Of a stretch of 64,000 bases of DNA, positions 23,601 to 38,100 are shown one piece after another; position 1 is the first letter of the stretch, and each line of letters begins with the position of its first letter. The notes below the pieces were generated by a model. It worked only from the letters and a program-made list of their open reading frames with translations, was not told where the DNA came from and did not search any database. Position numbers and translations under genes: made by a program. The stretch spans positions 35,375,346-35,439,345 of the forward strand of contig CM067507.1 of the NCBI GenBank assembly GCA_034509495.1, given 5' to 3'. The DNA is from Acestrorhynchus altus (lineage: Eukaryota; Chordata; Actinopteri; Characiformes; Acestrorhynchidae).

Positions 23601-26600
23601 AGAACCACCACCTTGCAGTTGGTGCACCACTGCGGTTTCAGCCCTGGGCTGCTCCCAGCCATCTGATATTCCGGCCTTACCACAGCTGGACCTGGAAAAC
23701 AGCAATGTGTCAATCAAACTCGAGACATGTGCAGTCCGGCAGACAAGTATTGGTAAGTGGGGAAATCCTGACAGAGTACTCGAGGGGACCATAACACAAG
23801 GAGCCGCTGCGATTGAGTTACATAAACATGTCTGTGAAAGATGACAGCCTGGGGAACCACAGCAGCCAGCTTTTGACAGACTTGGTAAATCTTCAGGATA
23901 CAGTTTCAGGACTCACTAGAAGAAACCTCAGTTGGTGATTACTTCCATTACTGTGTTTAAAGGCTTCAAACACTTAAGAAGGGGCTCCTGAGAGGTACAG
24001 CAGCCTACGAGGTCGGGACATTTTACAATAACAGGCTTTTTTGCTGGATCATGAGTGAATTTTACACTTATTGACCAGAAGATCCAGGTATAAACGGAAC
24101 CTTTATCGTTACTGGACATCAACAACGAGGAGATCAGCCTGAAATCTGCACACAGAGCAGATAACAGCGAAAACAAGCTACTGCTGTTCTTGTTCAGTAT
24201 CCAATCAGCAAACAGTACAATGATGTTTTACTGTTTACAGGTGTGGTCTGATTAGAAACTGGGTCTTAGCACTAGAGGGCATTAAAGTGCTTCTCGCACT
24301 GCTCTATAAAAAGGCTCGAGGGCTACTTTTGGGTAGTGTACCTCTTGACTGTTGGGCATGCCTCTATGACACTCAAAGACGTGTTGCCCAGTTGACATTG
24401 GACTGAGAGAAGCAGGATGGTCATTTCAAAGAGCTGTCCTCTATCTAACCCATTCTGATCAAACGTCATTTAAATATAATCGGCACAAAGTGATGCCACA
24501 GCCAACCACGGCTGGACCCGACCCCGAGAGCACAGCACAAACGGCTTCACTCGCAGAGGGATGGACAGACTTGGCATAGCAGGCATCTGAGAGAACTGGC
24601 TGTTAGTGTTCTCCTCTAGTCTCTCTATCAGCAGTTCGCAAAGATGTGACAGCAGAGGCCCATTCAATCTAGCACTGGTGGAACTGATTGATGGGGAGGT
24701 CCTAGCTAATATGTGGCCAAATTGGGGAGAGAACTTGGGGACTCAGACTCAGGAATGTTTCAAGTGACTCGCGTTTGATCAGAGGAGAAACTTCTACACA
24801 ATTTAGATCTTTTGCAGTTCTAATCAGTGGCACCACTGTATCAGGCCACTAATCAAAGCTACTTCAAAGCACTCAAAGCGGTTCTGAAATCAGAACCTGA
24901 AAACACCTGCACCAATCTGTTAAGGATCTAGCATTTCTAAAGTTAAAAGTACAAAGCTGGGCACCAACAAGCAATGTCTACAGGCTAAGCCTACAATCAT
25001 TACAGGCTTTCGTTAACACTGCACATCTTAGACGTGATCAATAATGAAGTGTGAAAGCAGAAAGACCCCCCCTCCCAGCCCCCGAGCTAGACGCTCCTGC
25101 GCTGTTAACAAGCCCTCATTTAAAAGGGATAAGAAAAGAAAAAATGTGTAACAATAAAATCCATTCACCTTTATAAATAATACAGTAAGACGTGCTTAAC
25201 GACTGGATCATTGCGCAGCCTTTTCATGAAATAAATCCATGTGAAAAACTTAAAGAGAAAGAAAATAGCAGCCCGATAGAACCCCTGTGAAAGGAGCGAG
25301 GGCCAAACCCTGTGATTCAAACCACTTGAGAGAAACATCGGTGACCTAATTTGAAGAAGCAGTAAAACCCTGCAATCATGGGTCATTAGATATTGACAAA
25401 CTGCATCAATGGCTGCAATTTGTAACACTTCATTGCCAGCTGTCCCCCAGGACAGCCTGCTAGTATGAGTTCACTCACCGATGTGGGTGGGGGGTCCGCA
25501 AGCCTGATTTGGGGGAATCATCCCTGAGGGACCGGAGGGTCCTGGTGGTCTGGGGAACCTCATGGCAGCGTGGGGAAACAGAGAAGCATGTCGGGGGTCC
25601 AGCGCTTGGGTTGGAGGAACCTTGATGCCTGCTAGCATGGCCAGGGAGCTCCGCGGCTCTGGTCCCGGGGTGCAGTTGACCTCGTAGTTGACGGGGACGG
25701 GGACGCAAAGCAGGTCAGCGACTGCTGCCACCACACCTTGAATGTTCTGCAATGCAAGTAGATTGGGTTATAAGATGTTCTGTCTACACCAGCTGAACAA
25801 TTTGCATCAATAATGTATCGTCACTGTCAATTTTGGACTCTCCCTCGATCTCAAAAGGTGCTCCCAACACCAGGAGGGAAGGGCAAGCACATGTGAAGCT
25901 GTTTCCCCAAGCTCTGATACACACATCACCGGTGCGGATGGCTTGTCTCTCTCTGTCTCTCTGTCTCTCTCTCTGTCTCTCTCTCTGTCTCTCTCTCTGT
26001 CTCTCTCTCTGTCTCTCTCTCTCTCTGGTTAAGAAGGTTTTTATCTCCTGTAAAATGAAGATTTTTACGTCATAATACCACAGACACGAACGCAGCACCT
26101 CCATTGCAATGTCCCTGCAGTGCCGAGAAAGACCCACCATCTATATAATACCTGCTCTGCAGTGGTCCCCACTACTGAAGGTCAGGGTGAAAACAAGCAG
26201 AGAAACAAATGGACTCCTTTCTGTAATTATAGAACCTGCTCCTGTAAGGTCACGAGGTTATGTTTGACTGGCGTATCTGAGACAATGAATCCGATTGGAT
26301 TAGAAAGTAATTCAAGTAAAGCAAATGTTTCTAAACCAATCCAGAACTCACAGTGTTACGGGTTTAATCTCAGCTCTATTTACAACACTCACCTCGGCAG
26401 CAACTTGGTTGAGAGTGAGCGCTATGGACATCAGACCAGTCTTAGAGTAGGAGGAAGTGTGTTCAAACTGAGATCCAAAGAAACTGCTTTGAGGCTCCTT
26501 CTTCACCTCCCACTGCTTGACTTCAGTGCCTGCATGAAAGAGCGCCAGTCAGTGAAGAAATATGAAAAAGTGTAAAATTATTAATTTACGCCGCAAATAT

Positions 26601-28183
26601 GCAGGTCGCTGTTAATATTGAATGGAACTAAACTGGGGTCAGACTGACTGTGCGGCTCTTTCACTTAGTCAGCTACTTTTCTGGGTTAAGGATAAACTTA
26701 CGGTCAGGTTGTTTTATTCGTTTAATTTTATTTGTGGACGCTTTTTTACACCGACGTGCTGAACACACCTTTCCCGCTGGCACTGGGCAGCATAGGGATG
26801 GTTGGAGACACAGCAGGGGACAGGGGCTCGTCCTTCACCAGTGATAAATCCGGGTAACGATAGATCTCCATGCCCACCACGCTCTCCGGAGACGAGGACG
26901 GGACAAAGCTGTCTGGGGTGTCTCTGTCACTACAGTGGTCCTGACCCCTGTGAAGAAGCATGATTAAATGGAGGTAAAAAACATCTCGTTTCAGGCCGAT
27001 TCCTCCATTCAGACGTTAAAAGGCTTGATTAATCAAATGATGAGTGTTTCAGCAAATTTTTAAATCATTAAAAAACCTCAACACTCATGATATTCAATGT
27101 TCCTCGGGTTAACACTGAAGCAGGTCAGTGAGGTCTTACCGGAGCTCCTCCAGATTGGTGTGAGGAGGTGTGGGAAGAGAGGCTGGAACATCAACTGTCT
27201 TTGGTCCCTGAGAAATGGCCTGAGCCAGGAGGTCGTCTTCGCCTTTGAACTGAGACGGGAGGTGCTTCGGCCCCAAGCTTTTGGATACTGAGGACAGGAG
27301 AGCACAAAACGTCTTAACTACGAAGCATCTTATGGACTTTGGTAGATCTTGATGCCCACTAAAACCAGCTGACTGAGTAGATCTATACAACACTACAGAT
27401 GTTCTGATCCCATTTCAATCTAGACAATTATTATGGCACATACAGTAATAATGGACTGGGTATCAGCTGGGTACTGGTTCTTAACACTGATCCAGTTCTA
27501 GAGTTGCAACACTGATAAATGTTCTACGAAGTTCACAAGAGTTCAACTCTCAGTTCAGAGTTTTTATGAATTTAAATCAATTCCCGAAGTCATGACGGTC
27601 AAACTAACGAGATAAGCCAAATTGGATCATAACGCATCAGAAAACCGTGATTTTAAAACCTTACTACACCATAAGCAAACAAAACATTAGTCTAGAACAG
27701 GGGTTCTAGACAAGAGAGAATCAGCTTTCTGCTTACACAAAGTCCCACCCTTCAACAAAAGAGCCAATCAGTGTTCTTCTTACAGATAAAGCCCCACCTT
27801 TCAACAAAAGAGCCAATCAGTGTTCTGCTTACAGATAAAGAGCCAGCTCGCAGCTGATGGATGAATGTTAAAATATTGTATTATCAAAAAGCTGTATTAT
27901 CTATGAAAACATTAGGAATCAGTCGAAACTCAATATCAAAGCACACAAAGTCTGAAACTGTGCTGTGAGCAACGATCAAAGTAACACTGGTTGAAATTCA
28001 TGATATGGAGAGAAGAGGGAGCATCTTATACCTTCATGCCCAGTCATAACGGCAGCTTTCCTGGTGAGCTCCTCGGCTGTAGCAAAGCCGTTCACCATTT
28101 TCTGCCGTGCCACCGGAGGTGGAGTAGGTGGGAGGGAGGCAGGAGGCGTTGGAGGATTGCTCAAGTTGTTTTGCTGCATGGTG

Positions 28184-28231
<48 letters not shown>

Positions 28232-31200
28232 CAGTTCAACTCAACAGTCGCAGGCGATGGCTGGCTCCGTCTAAGAGAACCTAACATCAACACCATGCTG
28301 TTAAATTCACATCGAAACATTAGGCAGCAGCACCGAACCTTATAGATGAGCTGAGAGTAGTAGTCGGACACTCCGTCCAGGGACGCACTTCCGAAAGTGC
28401 CAGACAGTCTGTTCTCTCCATTCAGCTGTCCGCTGCCATATGGGGGAAAGTGTGTGAAGTTCACCCCAATTAAAGGCTCCATCAGGGGCAGCAGGGAGAG
28501 CTGCTGTACGACAGAAAAGAGGATAAAAGATCGTTTTATCTTTCACGTCATTTCGCATCATTTCTAAAAACGCAAATAACATTCCTACAGACCGTGGTGG
28601 TCTTTCATCACTGTGTTCCCCTCCAAAGATCTTCTCCTGGGAGTCTGCTATTATTTATAGTCTCATGCAGCACCTGCTTTGTTAAATCAGTGCTTAGTGA
28701 TGTTAAATCAGGTGAGCTGGTGATGGAACTGAACACATGCAGACGCTGGCTGGGGACCATCCAGGAGCAGTGTGTTTACCTGCATGTGTTCTAACGGGAT
28801 CTGGAGTTCTGACACTTTAAACTCTGCCTCATTGCTCAGAACAATACCTTTAAAAATGTGATTATGTAATAATATATTCCTGTTTTTAGCTTCAGAGTGA
28901 GCTTTCAGTGAACTTACGATGAACGGATGGAGATGTCAGTCTAAATACTACACAAGCTGAATCAGAACGCCTGACTACAGACAGCGTATTACAGTTACCA
29001 GCCCAGTAAAACACAGTGCACCCATAACCAGCATGACGTCAGAGCACTCTCATAACGTGACTCATTCCTAATGCGAGTGCACCGAAAGTCCCGTTTAAAA
29101 CACTGTTCGAGTCTTTCACAAACTCATTTAATGCATTCTACCCACACCTATCCATGCCAGCGCTGCAATTAAGGCTTAATGAAAGTAATTACTCCTTGAG
29201 ATGACGGTAATTAAAGAGGCACAAACGCAGAATGAGGGGGAAAAAAAAAATCAACATTCTGTATAAATGAAGAGGCATGTGGCTTTAGGACATTTGCATC
29301 TGTAATGCGTTAGGAAAAGTGAGTACGGTGGAAGACCAACCGGTCTGAATGCTCACATTCATCTCATTCGTCGTTCTATCAAAACAGCATTATGGGAGCT
29401 GGTATTTTTGCTCCTGGGCTCCCCCTACAGTTAGGGATGTGTAATTCACTTGAACTCCACTGCTGTAAGAATGACTCACGGTTCAGGGAAGCTGGGAGAT
29501 CTGAAGTGAAAGAAGCATGTGGACTGAGGTGTAGAGTCACATTATAGGATTTTAGGACTAGTTCCATAACAGCGTTCCAGCCCAGAGTGGGAATGACACA
29601 GATGACACTTTCCTTGTTACAGTAAGTGGAGCATCAACATGATTGTGGCAGATGTTCCTTGAAAAAGCAGCTTCACAATCATTTAAGTAGCTACTCAATT
29701 TAATCCATTCAGCCATCCATCATCTGCCGCATATCCAGGGTACAGGTTTTGGGTGCAACAGCCTCTCACCAGCCACCTCATCCATGCCTTCCAGGAGAAT
29801 TTCAAGGTGATCCCAGGCCACCCGAGACCTCCCCAGTCCTGGCTCTTCCCCAGGGCCTCCTCACAGTCAGACATGCCTGGAAGACCTCGCCAGGGAGGCG
29901 TCTAAGAGGCATACGAACCAGATGCCCGAACCACCACAGCTAGTTCCTCTCAACATGTAGGAGCAGCGAATCTACTCTGAGCTCCTACCGGATGACTGAA
30001 TCCCTCACTCCATCTCTAAGGGAGACCCTATCTCCTGCAGGGGAAACATTTCAGTTGCTTGGACCCTGGATCTCATTCTTTCGGTCACTAAAGCTGGTGG
30101 CCGTAGGTTTCGTCTTTCCCTCACTTGTGAATGAAATCCTGAGATACTCAAACTCCTCCACTTGAGGCAGGAACTCATTCCCAACCTGGAAAGGGGATTT
30201 CAACTTTTCATAACCCTAAACTTCCCACTACCATCAGCAACACATGGTCTTATAAAAGTGTTGCAAAAAGCTTCTTTCTCCGTGTTATTACTTTCTCATT
30301 TCTGACTGTTTGAATGGTGTTGGTGGTTCATAACAAATGGACCAAATGCTCTGAAAGATTCTGTATAAAGTCTTTCTGCATCTCCTGCAAAGCTGCTGTT
30401 CTGAAGATCACAAGGTGTTGGTGTTACAGTGATGATATGCAGCATGTGTTAAAATATTTACCTGTTTGAGCTGCGTCATCAGCGTGTCGGTGGTGGGATA
30501 GACCACCTGCCGCTCCTCTTGCTCTTTCTTCCTCTTCTTCCAGCGAGACTGAGGCTTCTCAGCCCCCACTTTTGGAGTCCTCTTATTGCGCTGTTTTTTC
30601 TTGCCTTGCTCTGGTAGCGAAGGCTCTAGAGAATCTGTCTGACTCGGCAACTGGCTGTTCACACCACCCTGTCAAGAAAAACACGCTCTTTTAGTCGCTC
30701 ACAAAATGATTCAGCATAAACAACATTTGCTCTGGTCAGCTCTTCACACAGTGCATCCGGAAAGTGTTCACAGCGCCTCACTTTCTGCACATTTTGTTAT
30801 GTTACAGCCTTTTTCCAAAACCGATTACATTCATGTTTGTACATTTATTAAAAAAAAAACAAAACACTAAAATGACATAAGTATTCACAGCCTTCGCCAT
30901 GACACTCAACATCGAGCTCAGGTGCGTCTCGTTTCCACTGATCATCCTTTAGGTTGATTGGACATCTGTGCTCAATTCAGTTGACTGGACATGGTTTGGA
31001 AAGACACCTGTTAATATAACGTCCCATATTAGACTAAGTCTAAGGAACTCTCTGTAGACCTCTGAGACAGGATTGCATGGAGACACAGATCTGGGGAAGG
31101 GGACAAACGTTTCTGCTGCATTGAAGATCACGATGAGCACAGTGGCCTCCATCATTCTTATAAGGAAGGACTCTTCGTAGAGCTGTCCACCCGGCCAAAC

Positions 31201-34200
31201 TGAGTGATCATGAAAGAAGGGCCTTAGTCAGGGAGGTGACCAAGAACTCAATGGTCTGACGGGAGCAGACAGCTCCATCGTTGCTCTGTGGTGAAGAGAG
31301 AACCCTCCAGAAAGACAACCATTTCTGCAGCACTCCACAAATCAGGCCTGGATGGTAGAGTGGTCAGAGGGAAGTCACTCCTCAGTAAAAGGCACATGAA
31401 CACCTATCTGGAGGACTCTCAGACTATGAGAAACAAAAAGATTGAACTTTTTGGACTGAATGATGAGGAGGAAACCAGGCACTGCTCATCACTTGGCCAA
31501 TACCATTCCTACAGTGAAACATGGTGGTGGCAGCATCGTGATGTGGGGACGTTTTTCAGCAGCAGGAACTGGGAGACTAATCAGGGTCGAGGGAAAGATG
31601 ACTGCAGTGATGTACAGAGACGATATCCTGCTCCTGAGCTCTCTGGACCTCAGACTGAAAGGAAGGATTATCTTCCAACAGGATAACGACCCGAAGCACA
31701 CGACCAAGATAAGAAAAGAGTGGCTTCAGGACAACTCTATGAATGTCCTTGAGCGACCCAGCCAGAGTCCAGACTTGACCCTGATTGAACATCAGGAGAT
31801 TTCTAAAAATGGCTGTGCACCAACAATCCCCATCCAATCTGATGAAGCTTAAGAGGTTCTGCAAAGAAGAATGGGAGAACCTTCCCAGAAACAGGTGCAA
31901 AGCTTGTAAGATCAAACTCAAAAAGACTTGAGGCTGTAATTGCTGCCAAGTGAGCTTCAACAAAGTACTGAGCAAAGACTGAACACTTATGTACATGTTT
32001 TATGTTTGTGTTTTATTTTTAACAAAATTGTAAAGATTTCAAACTAACTTCTCACTTGGTCGTTGTGGTGTATTGTGTGTAGCATTTTGAGGGATGAAGG
32101 AACTGAATCTATTTTGGAATAAGTAACAAAGTGCTGTGAATAATTTATGGATGTACTGATTGCAAAGCATGCCTTCAATATTGCTTCTCATAACTCAGAG
32201 AATTAACGGTTTTTAAATGCCACCCAACATTTGGATATAAAGGTTTTAATCAAAGCCTTTATAAAGAGTTGGCTTTAAGGTGCCACAATATTAACAGTGT
32301 TTATCTTGACACAGTTGAATAATGTGAGTTCAGTACATGGAAGCGAACATCCAACAGAAGCCAACAAGAGCAGGAAAACAGGACAATTCCAAAACCCCAA
32401 AACTGTTACATCATAGTCTTGACTATGTATAGGTACAGTCACGAAACTGGCATAAACCCCACCCACTAGAGAAAGCCTTTCAAGCCCCAGTCAAATGGTA
32501 AACAGTCCTGAAACAAGTCTTGTGACCACAGCTTTTCAACAGTATAGCAGAACTTTAGAGTACGGGGGAAGGGAAAGGGGCGGGGCATTTAGAGTATGGG
32601 GAAGGGAAAGGGGCGGGGTATTTAGAGTATGGGGAAGGGAAAGGGGTGGGGCATTTACAGTATGGGGAAGGGAATGGGGCTGGCCTCCCAAAAACATAAG
32701 CAAACATTCAGAAGCCAAAATTAATTTGATTCATCAACTAAAGTTGCTCTAAAACTTTCCAGATTTTATAATTTCACATCAATAAATTTGATTTCTTACC
32801 AGACAATTAGAGGAATCCAGCTTGACAGACCCTTTACTGTCCATTGCGACCTCCTCCTCTGATCGTAGGCTGTCACTGGAGGCCTGGTGTGTGAGTGGTG
32901 TGCCAGGTGGGGGAGGTGTGCTTTTGTTCTTCAGTAGGTGTTTGAGCAGTTCATTGCCTTGGTCACCCTTGGTGCTGTGAGATGGACTCTGCTCGGGGAC
33001 ACTGGGACAGATTCCTTCCCCGCTCTCCTCAACCTTCACTAAGCCTCGGTGCTCCACTCCCGCGTCTACCTCAGCTCCCCGGCACTCACTGGCCTCCAAC
33101 TTTTCCTGCTTAATCTCATGAGCCTCATCCAGCAATCCACGCTCTGTTTCTGAACCCATGCTGGACTGCCTCCTCAACAGATTCCCACTACTTCCAGACA
33201 GTTGCCTCTCGAGCTCCGATGAAGGAGGCAGGCCGGACACGGAGGACAACGGGTTGGAGAATTCGGACAGTTCCTGGGCACTGCGTGTAGGGGTGGATGA
33301 AGTATCAGAAACACATGGGGTTAGAGGGGCGGTGAGATCTGAGTGGGGTGTGGAAGGTGTTTTCACAGAATCTGCATCATCGTCCTTCTTCTTCTTGCGG
33401 TTCCTCTTTTTCTTGCCCTTTTCCTCAGGGATGATATTGGAATACAGCTGGATGAGAGACTGACCTGAGCCGGGATAGTTAGGAGGCAGAGGAGTGGCTG
33501 ACTCCATCCCAAACAAGGGGTCTTCTGATCCACCCTGTAGCATTGGTGGCCGAGGCTGGCCCGGGATGAAGTTGAGCCCGTGCATTCCTGGATTCTTTGG
33601 CCGGAAATTTGGTCCCATCTCCTGGGCAGGTGGAAAGGCACCACCTCCAGGAATGGGTCGCCGCTCTCCAGATTGCATAAAGGCTGGGCCAGGTCCACCA
33701 AAGTCTAGAGATGCTGCTCCCTGCTGAGGGAACATGGCGCTCATCTGCTGCTGAGGTCTAGTCTGCTGCATGAAGTCTTGGGGCAGGTCTGCACTGTAGA
33801 AGGGCATGTGGGACAAGCCTTCCCGGTTGGAATCAGGTCCTATGCCAGCTCCTTTCTGCTCCAGCTCTAGTCTCTGCAGGGCCCTCTGTCGCTCCACCTC
33901 TTGCATCAGCTGCACTCGCTGCCTCTCCTGCTGCTCACGGAGTCGTTCTCGTCTCTCTCGCTCCTGGAAACCCTCACTGAACGGGTTATTGTCGTCAAAC
34001 TTCACGTGAGGGGCGCCTCCACCTCCTGCTCCACTTCCATGACCTCCAGGTACATTTCCAGGTTGGCCAGGTGGCCCACCCGGCACCATGCCTCCAGGGG
34101 GCTGGGCCTGGGGAGGCTGACCTGGGTTGGCTGGTGGCATTTGAGGGGGCATGTGAGATGGCATCCTAGGCCCACCCATCGGTCCTGGGCCAACTTGGTG

Positions 34201-34921
34201 CCATCCTGGCATACGAGCAGGGTTGGGCTGACCTGGATGAGGCTGCATGGGACCAATCATGGGCTGGCCCATGTGGGGTGCACCAGGCATCATGCCAGGG
34301 GCCTGGCCTTGCATTCCTGCCATGGCCTGCATCGGGAGGCTTCGCTGCTGCTTGACACGGTACTCTTCGATCAGCTCAGCGTGTTCTTTTTGCTGCTTAC
34401 GGATCTACAGAAGGACGAGAGAGAAGATGTGTTTAAGGTGGTAGTAAGTGTTGCACAAGGATGATCGGGCTTATAAATACCTGCAGGGTGTGTGATGGGA
34501 TTCACAGATTGAGAAGTGGTGGTACAGGGCCGTCATCTCGTTTGAAGTTTGGAAAAGGGTTCATTAACATCTGCTGTGTGACCCATTTTCCACAAATTGA
34601 ATGAGACATTCACTGCACGGTACCACCTCTTCTCAATCTACGAATCTTATCACACATCCCGCAGGTATTTATATCACTATCCTTGTGCAGCGCCATCTAC
34701 AGGAGCTGGAAGTTATTACCAACTACTCTAGTGAGACGGTAATAACACCCATAATTCTATGGTCTGGTGAGATCATACACAAGTCATCTGGTCCTGATTG
34801 GACGCCCTGTAGTCTGTCTTGTTTGAAAAGCAATCCAGCCCTCTTTATAAATTCAGTGTGATTGGGCTGGATGGGGTTCTAGAGACGCATTTGAGTTTTT
34901 ACAAACCTGAGTCTATATGGT

Positions 34922-34978
<57 letters not shown>

Positions 34979-35073
34979 GATCAAGCTTTAATAATAAAAA
35001 AGGCTAGAAAAACAACAGATAACCTTATTTAATCTGTCATAACCGCTTAACAGTCATGTCAAGTTTGTGTTGA

Positions 35074-35133
<60 letters not shown>

Positions 35134-38100
35134 GGTAAACATGAAAAAGGAGAAGGAGAGAATAATGGTCCTATGCGAGTAGACTGGTAAGAGATTGATT
35201 GAGAATCAGCCCAGAGCCACTGGAGGGCTGAGTGGAATATGATGTGCTCAGGAGAGACATCCTTTTCCCCCTTTATCAGCTATGCTCGATAGAGTGGAGG
35301 CCTTGGGAAAATGTTGACAGAATGGAACAGGGGACGAGATAATGTCAGAGAATAAATCAGACACCGCTCCATTCCGGGGCCCTGGATTCACCAAGGTCTC
35401 TACGCTCTCCAGCACGGAAAGGTCACCGCAGTGGGAAATAATTAGTGGAGTCTTTGCCCCTCCCTATCCAAACAGAAGGTCTTAAAGTTTAGTAACCATA
35501 TTCCTCTGGAGAACCTACTGTAAATCCATTTCTGCCACCATCCCGGGACTGCAAACGCATTTCATTACGGACAGTCAGCTGGTTATTTATTGATTGTTTA
35601 TGATGCTAGATGTGATTCCATCAGTGCTGAACAATACAGGTTAATCTTTCAGCAGCATTTAATTGAGGCCTCTGAATCAAGCGGTGTATTATGTATGGTG
35701 CTGCTCTGAGGGTTTCTCTACCTGCTCCAGCTGCTTCTGAACCACACTCTGCTGTTCAGTCACATGCTTCAGCTGCTCTGCATCTTCCTCTGGGAACTCG
35801 CGGCCTGCCTTTTTCGCTGTGCGCTGTTTTGCAGAGAGGGCCTTTTTGGATTTCCTGTGGGCCCCAATTTGGTCTTCCAGAAACTTCTGCTGCATCTGAA
35901 GAAGCTGCTGAGTCTCTTGAAGCCACTCTTCATATTGCTTTCTCTGAGCCTCATCTAAAAAATACAAAAAATATATACATTAATCACACAGTCTTCAGTG
36001 GATTCCCTGCTCCCAACACCTGATTGCACTAATCAGCTCTTTAACGAGCCCTTCAGAGTTACTGGTACGTAACGTTAAAGTGGGGAATCCTTTAAAAATG
36101 TGCAGAGTGGTGGGGGGGGGTGCCTTTAGCCTACAGGACTTCAACCTGATGTCCAATCAATCATGCCCCAAACCATGCGCACTGCACATTACCTAGAGGC
36201 CTCAGCTGAACCTCTGACCAGTATACACTACTAGATTACTCTCAGAGTCGGTCAGACCGAGTCTCTGACCAGTATACACTACTAGATTACTCTCAGAGTC
36301 GGTCAGACCGAGTCTCTGACCAGTATACACTACTAGATTACTCTCAGAGTCGGGTCAGACCGAGTCTCTGACCAGTACACACTACTAGATTACTCTCAGA
36401 GTCGGTCAGACTGAGTCTCTGACCAGTATACACTACTAGATTACTCTTAGAGTCAGTCAGACTGAGTATCTGACCAGTATACACTACTAGATTACTCTCA
36501 GAGTTGGTCAGACTGTCTCTGACCAGTTTACACTACTGGATTACTCTCAGAGTCAAAAAAATTGTCTGATAAGCTCGGACTGGTCAGAAGAGCAATCGAG
36601 AGGCCACAATTTGTAGTCCGTGTTCTTCACACAGTACTCGATTCTCTCTCCAACTGTCTGCGATCTGCAAACTACAGCAAACCAGCCCAGACTCAGGCAG
36701 AGGATATGGGCAATAAAGGGTTAAAATCATAGTATAACCCCAGCTTTGACAGAAATTCTGCACTGAATCGAACCATAAACCAGGACTTACTGACAAAACC
36801 GGGTCCAAAATTGGGAGGGTTCGGCCTGGCCAGCTGCGGTATCAGCTTCCCATCCTAAAAGTTATCAGAACTGTTATGAGAGACCTGGAAATCAATTGAA
36901 ATGAAACGTTTGACAGACGGAGGTTTGTGCATGGTACCTGTCCAAACATCTGCTGAGCAAAATTGGCAGGATCAGGCCCGTGTGGTCCTGGCATCTGTTG
37001 CATTCTGGCCCAAAAGAAAAGCAAAAACTTCACACGAGGAAAAGACCAGACGCCCTTCCAACAACAGCTGTATGACAATGGCTTTTAACCAAGTATCAGG
37101 TGAAAACACCAGCAAAGCAAAAGAAGGAAAATAAACATCTGGCACTTACGAGGTTTCCTTAAGCCCACAGAGGAGCTCTTACCTGTTCATGACCATGGGT
37201 GTCATCCCCATGCTATTCTGTGCCATCACTTTATTGATTCCCTTCAGGGCCACCATCTTTGCCTTCATGATGGGGTCTGTAATGGCGTCGAAGTCTATAA
37301 AGGCAGAAAAAGTCGTGGTTACCGAACGCTGTGAAGGTAATATTCTTTTGACCTCAATTTTATCCATTTCCAATAGATGGCAGATCACTGGAACAGGCCT
37401 TAAATTATTCAGGCTGTACTCCACAGAAAATGGCACCAGAACGCTCCAGAAGTGTTTCACTGTCAGGGACAATTAGATCCAACACACCGGTCTCTGTTAT
37501 ACTATCGGAGATCTTCAGGGAAGAATGGAAAGTTTCAGCTGTCACGTCAACCATGTTCCCATTTTCAAGCCTGCGTGCAGAGGCGGCGTTTCAGCCACAG
37601 CAGAGCCGCCCAGGCTGTCAAACCAAACCCTGGGGGGGGGGTTTTGAATTGTTGGACCTCTGGTGTGCCCGTGGTGCCAAACGAACAAAGTAGGGACTAC
37701 AATGTGAGGCACAAACCATGCAGAGCACTGACTGACCACAGACGGTCAACCCTCTACGCAATTTCTGTGCCATGTGCTATTATGTATAAGCTGTTTAGGT
37801 TACTGTGTCGTACTGTGAGGCTGCCAGTTGATAGTTATTATCTTTTTTACACAGTAACGTTATGTTTTCTTTAGAACAGGATGTATTCTGCTCATGATTT
37901 CTGACTGCACACACAGAAATCTAAACATTGACACATAAGGGAATGTATGTAACAAACATATGCCATTGGTTTAGTGTTGTAACATCGGCTGTGGTTGTGT
38001 AAGTGGTAAACGAACTGGGTACCAAAAAAAGCATGTAGTGTAGGTACTAGGGTTTGGCGATATGGCCAAAAAAATCATATCCCGATCTATTTTAACAAAT

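Larger units (their letters stand above)
28504..30461. other. kmt2c intron between E23 and E24
   Basis: Two kb. Apart from the dispersed repeat at 29.4 kb and the LINE-like piece at 29.7 kb, nothing was recognised. The part 28590-29370 looks unique. Confidence 0.5.

Noticed and set aside
33901..34464. 187-codon + strand frame
   Set aside because: It is antisense to the GC- and Pro-rich part of E22.
36211..36555. CRISPR-like regularly spaced repeats
   Set aside because: The units are head-to-tail with no unique spacers, in a vertebrate intron. It is a minisatellite.
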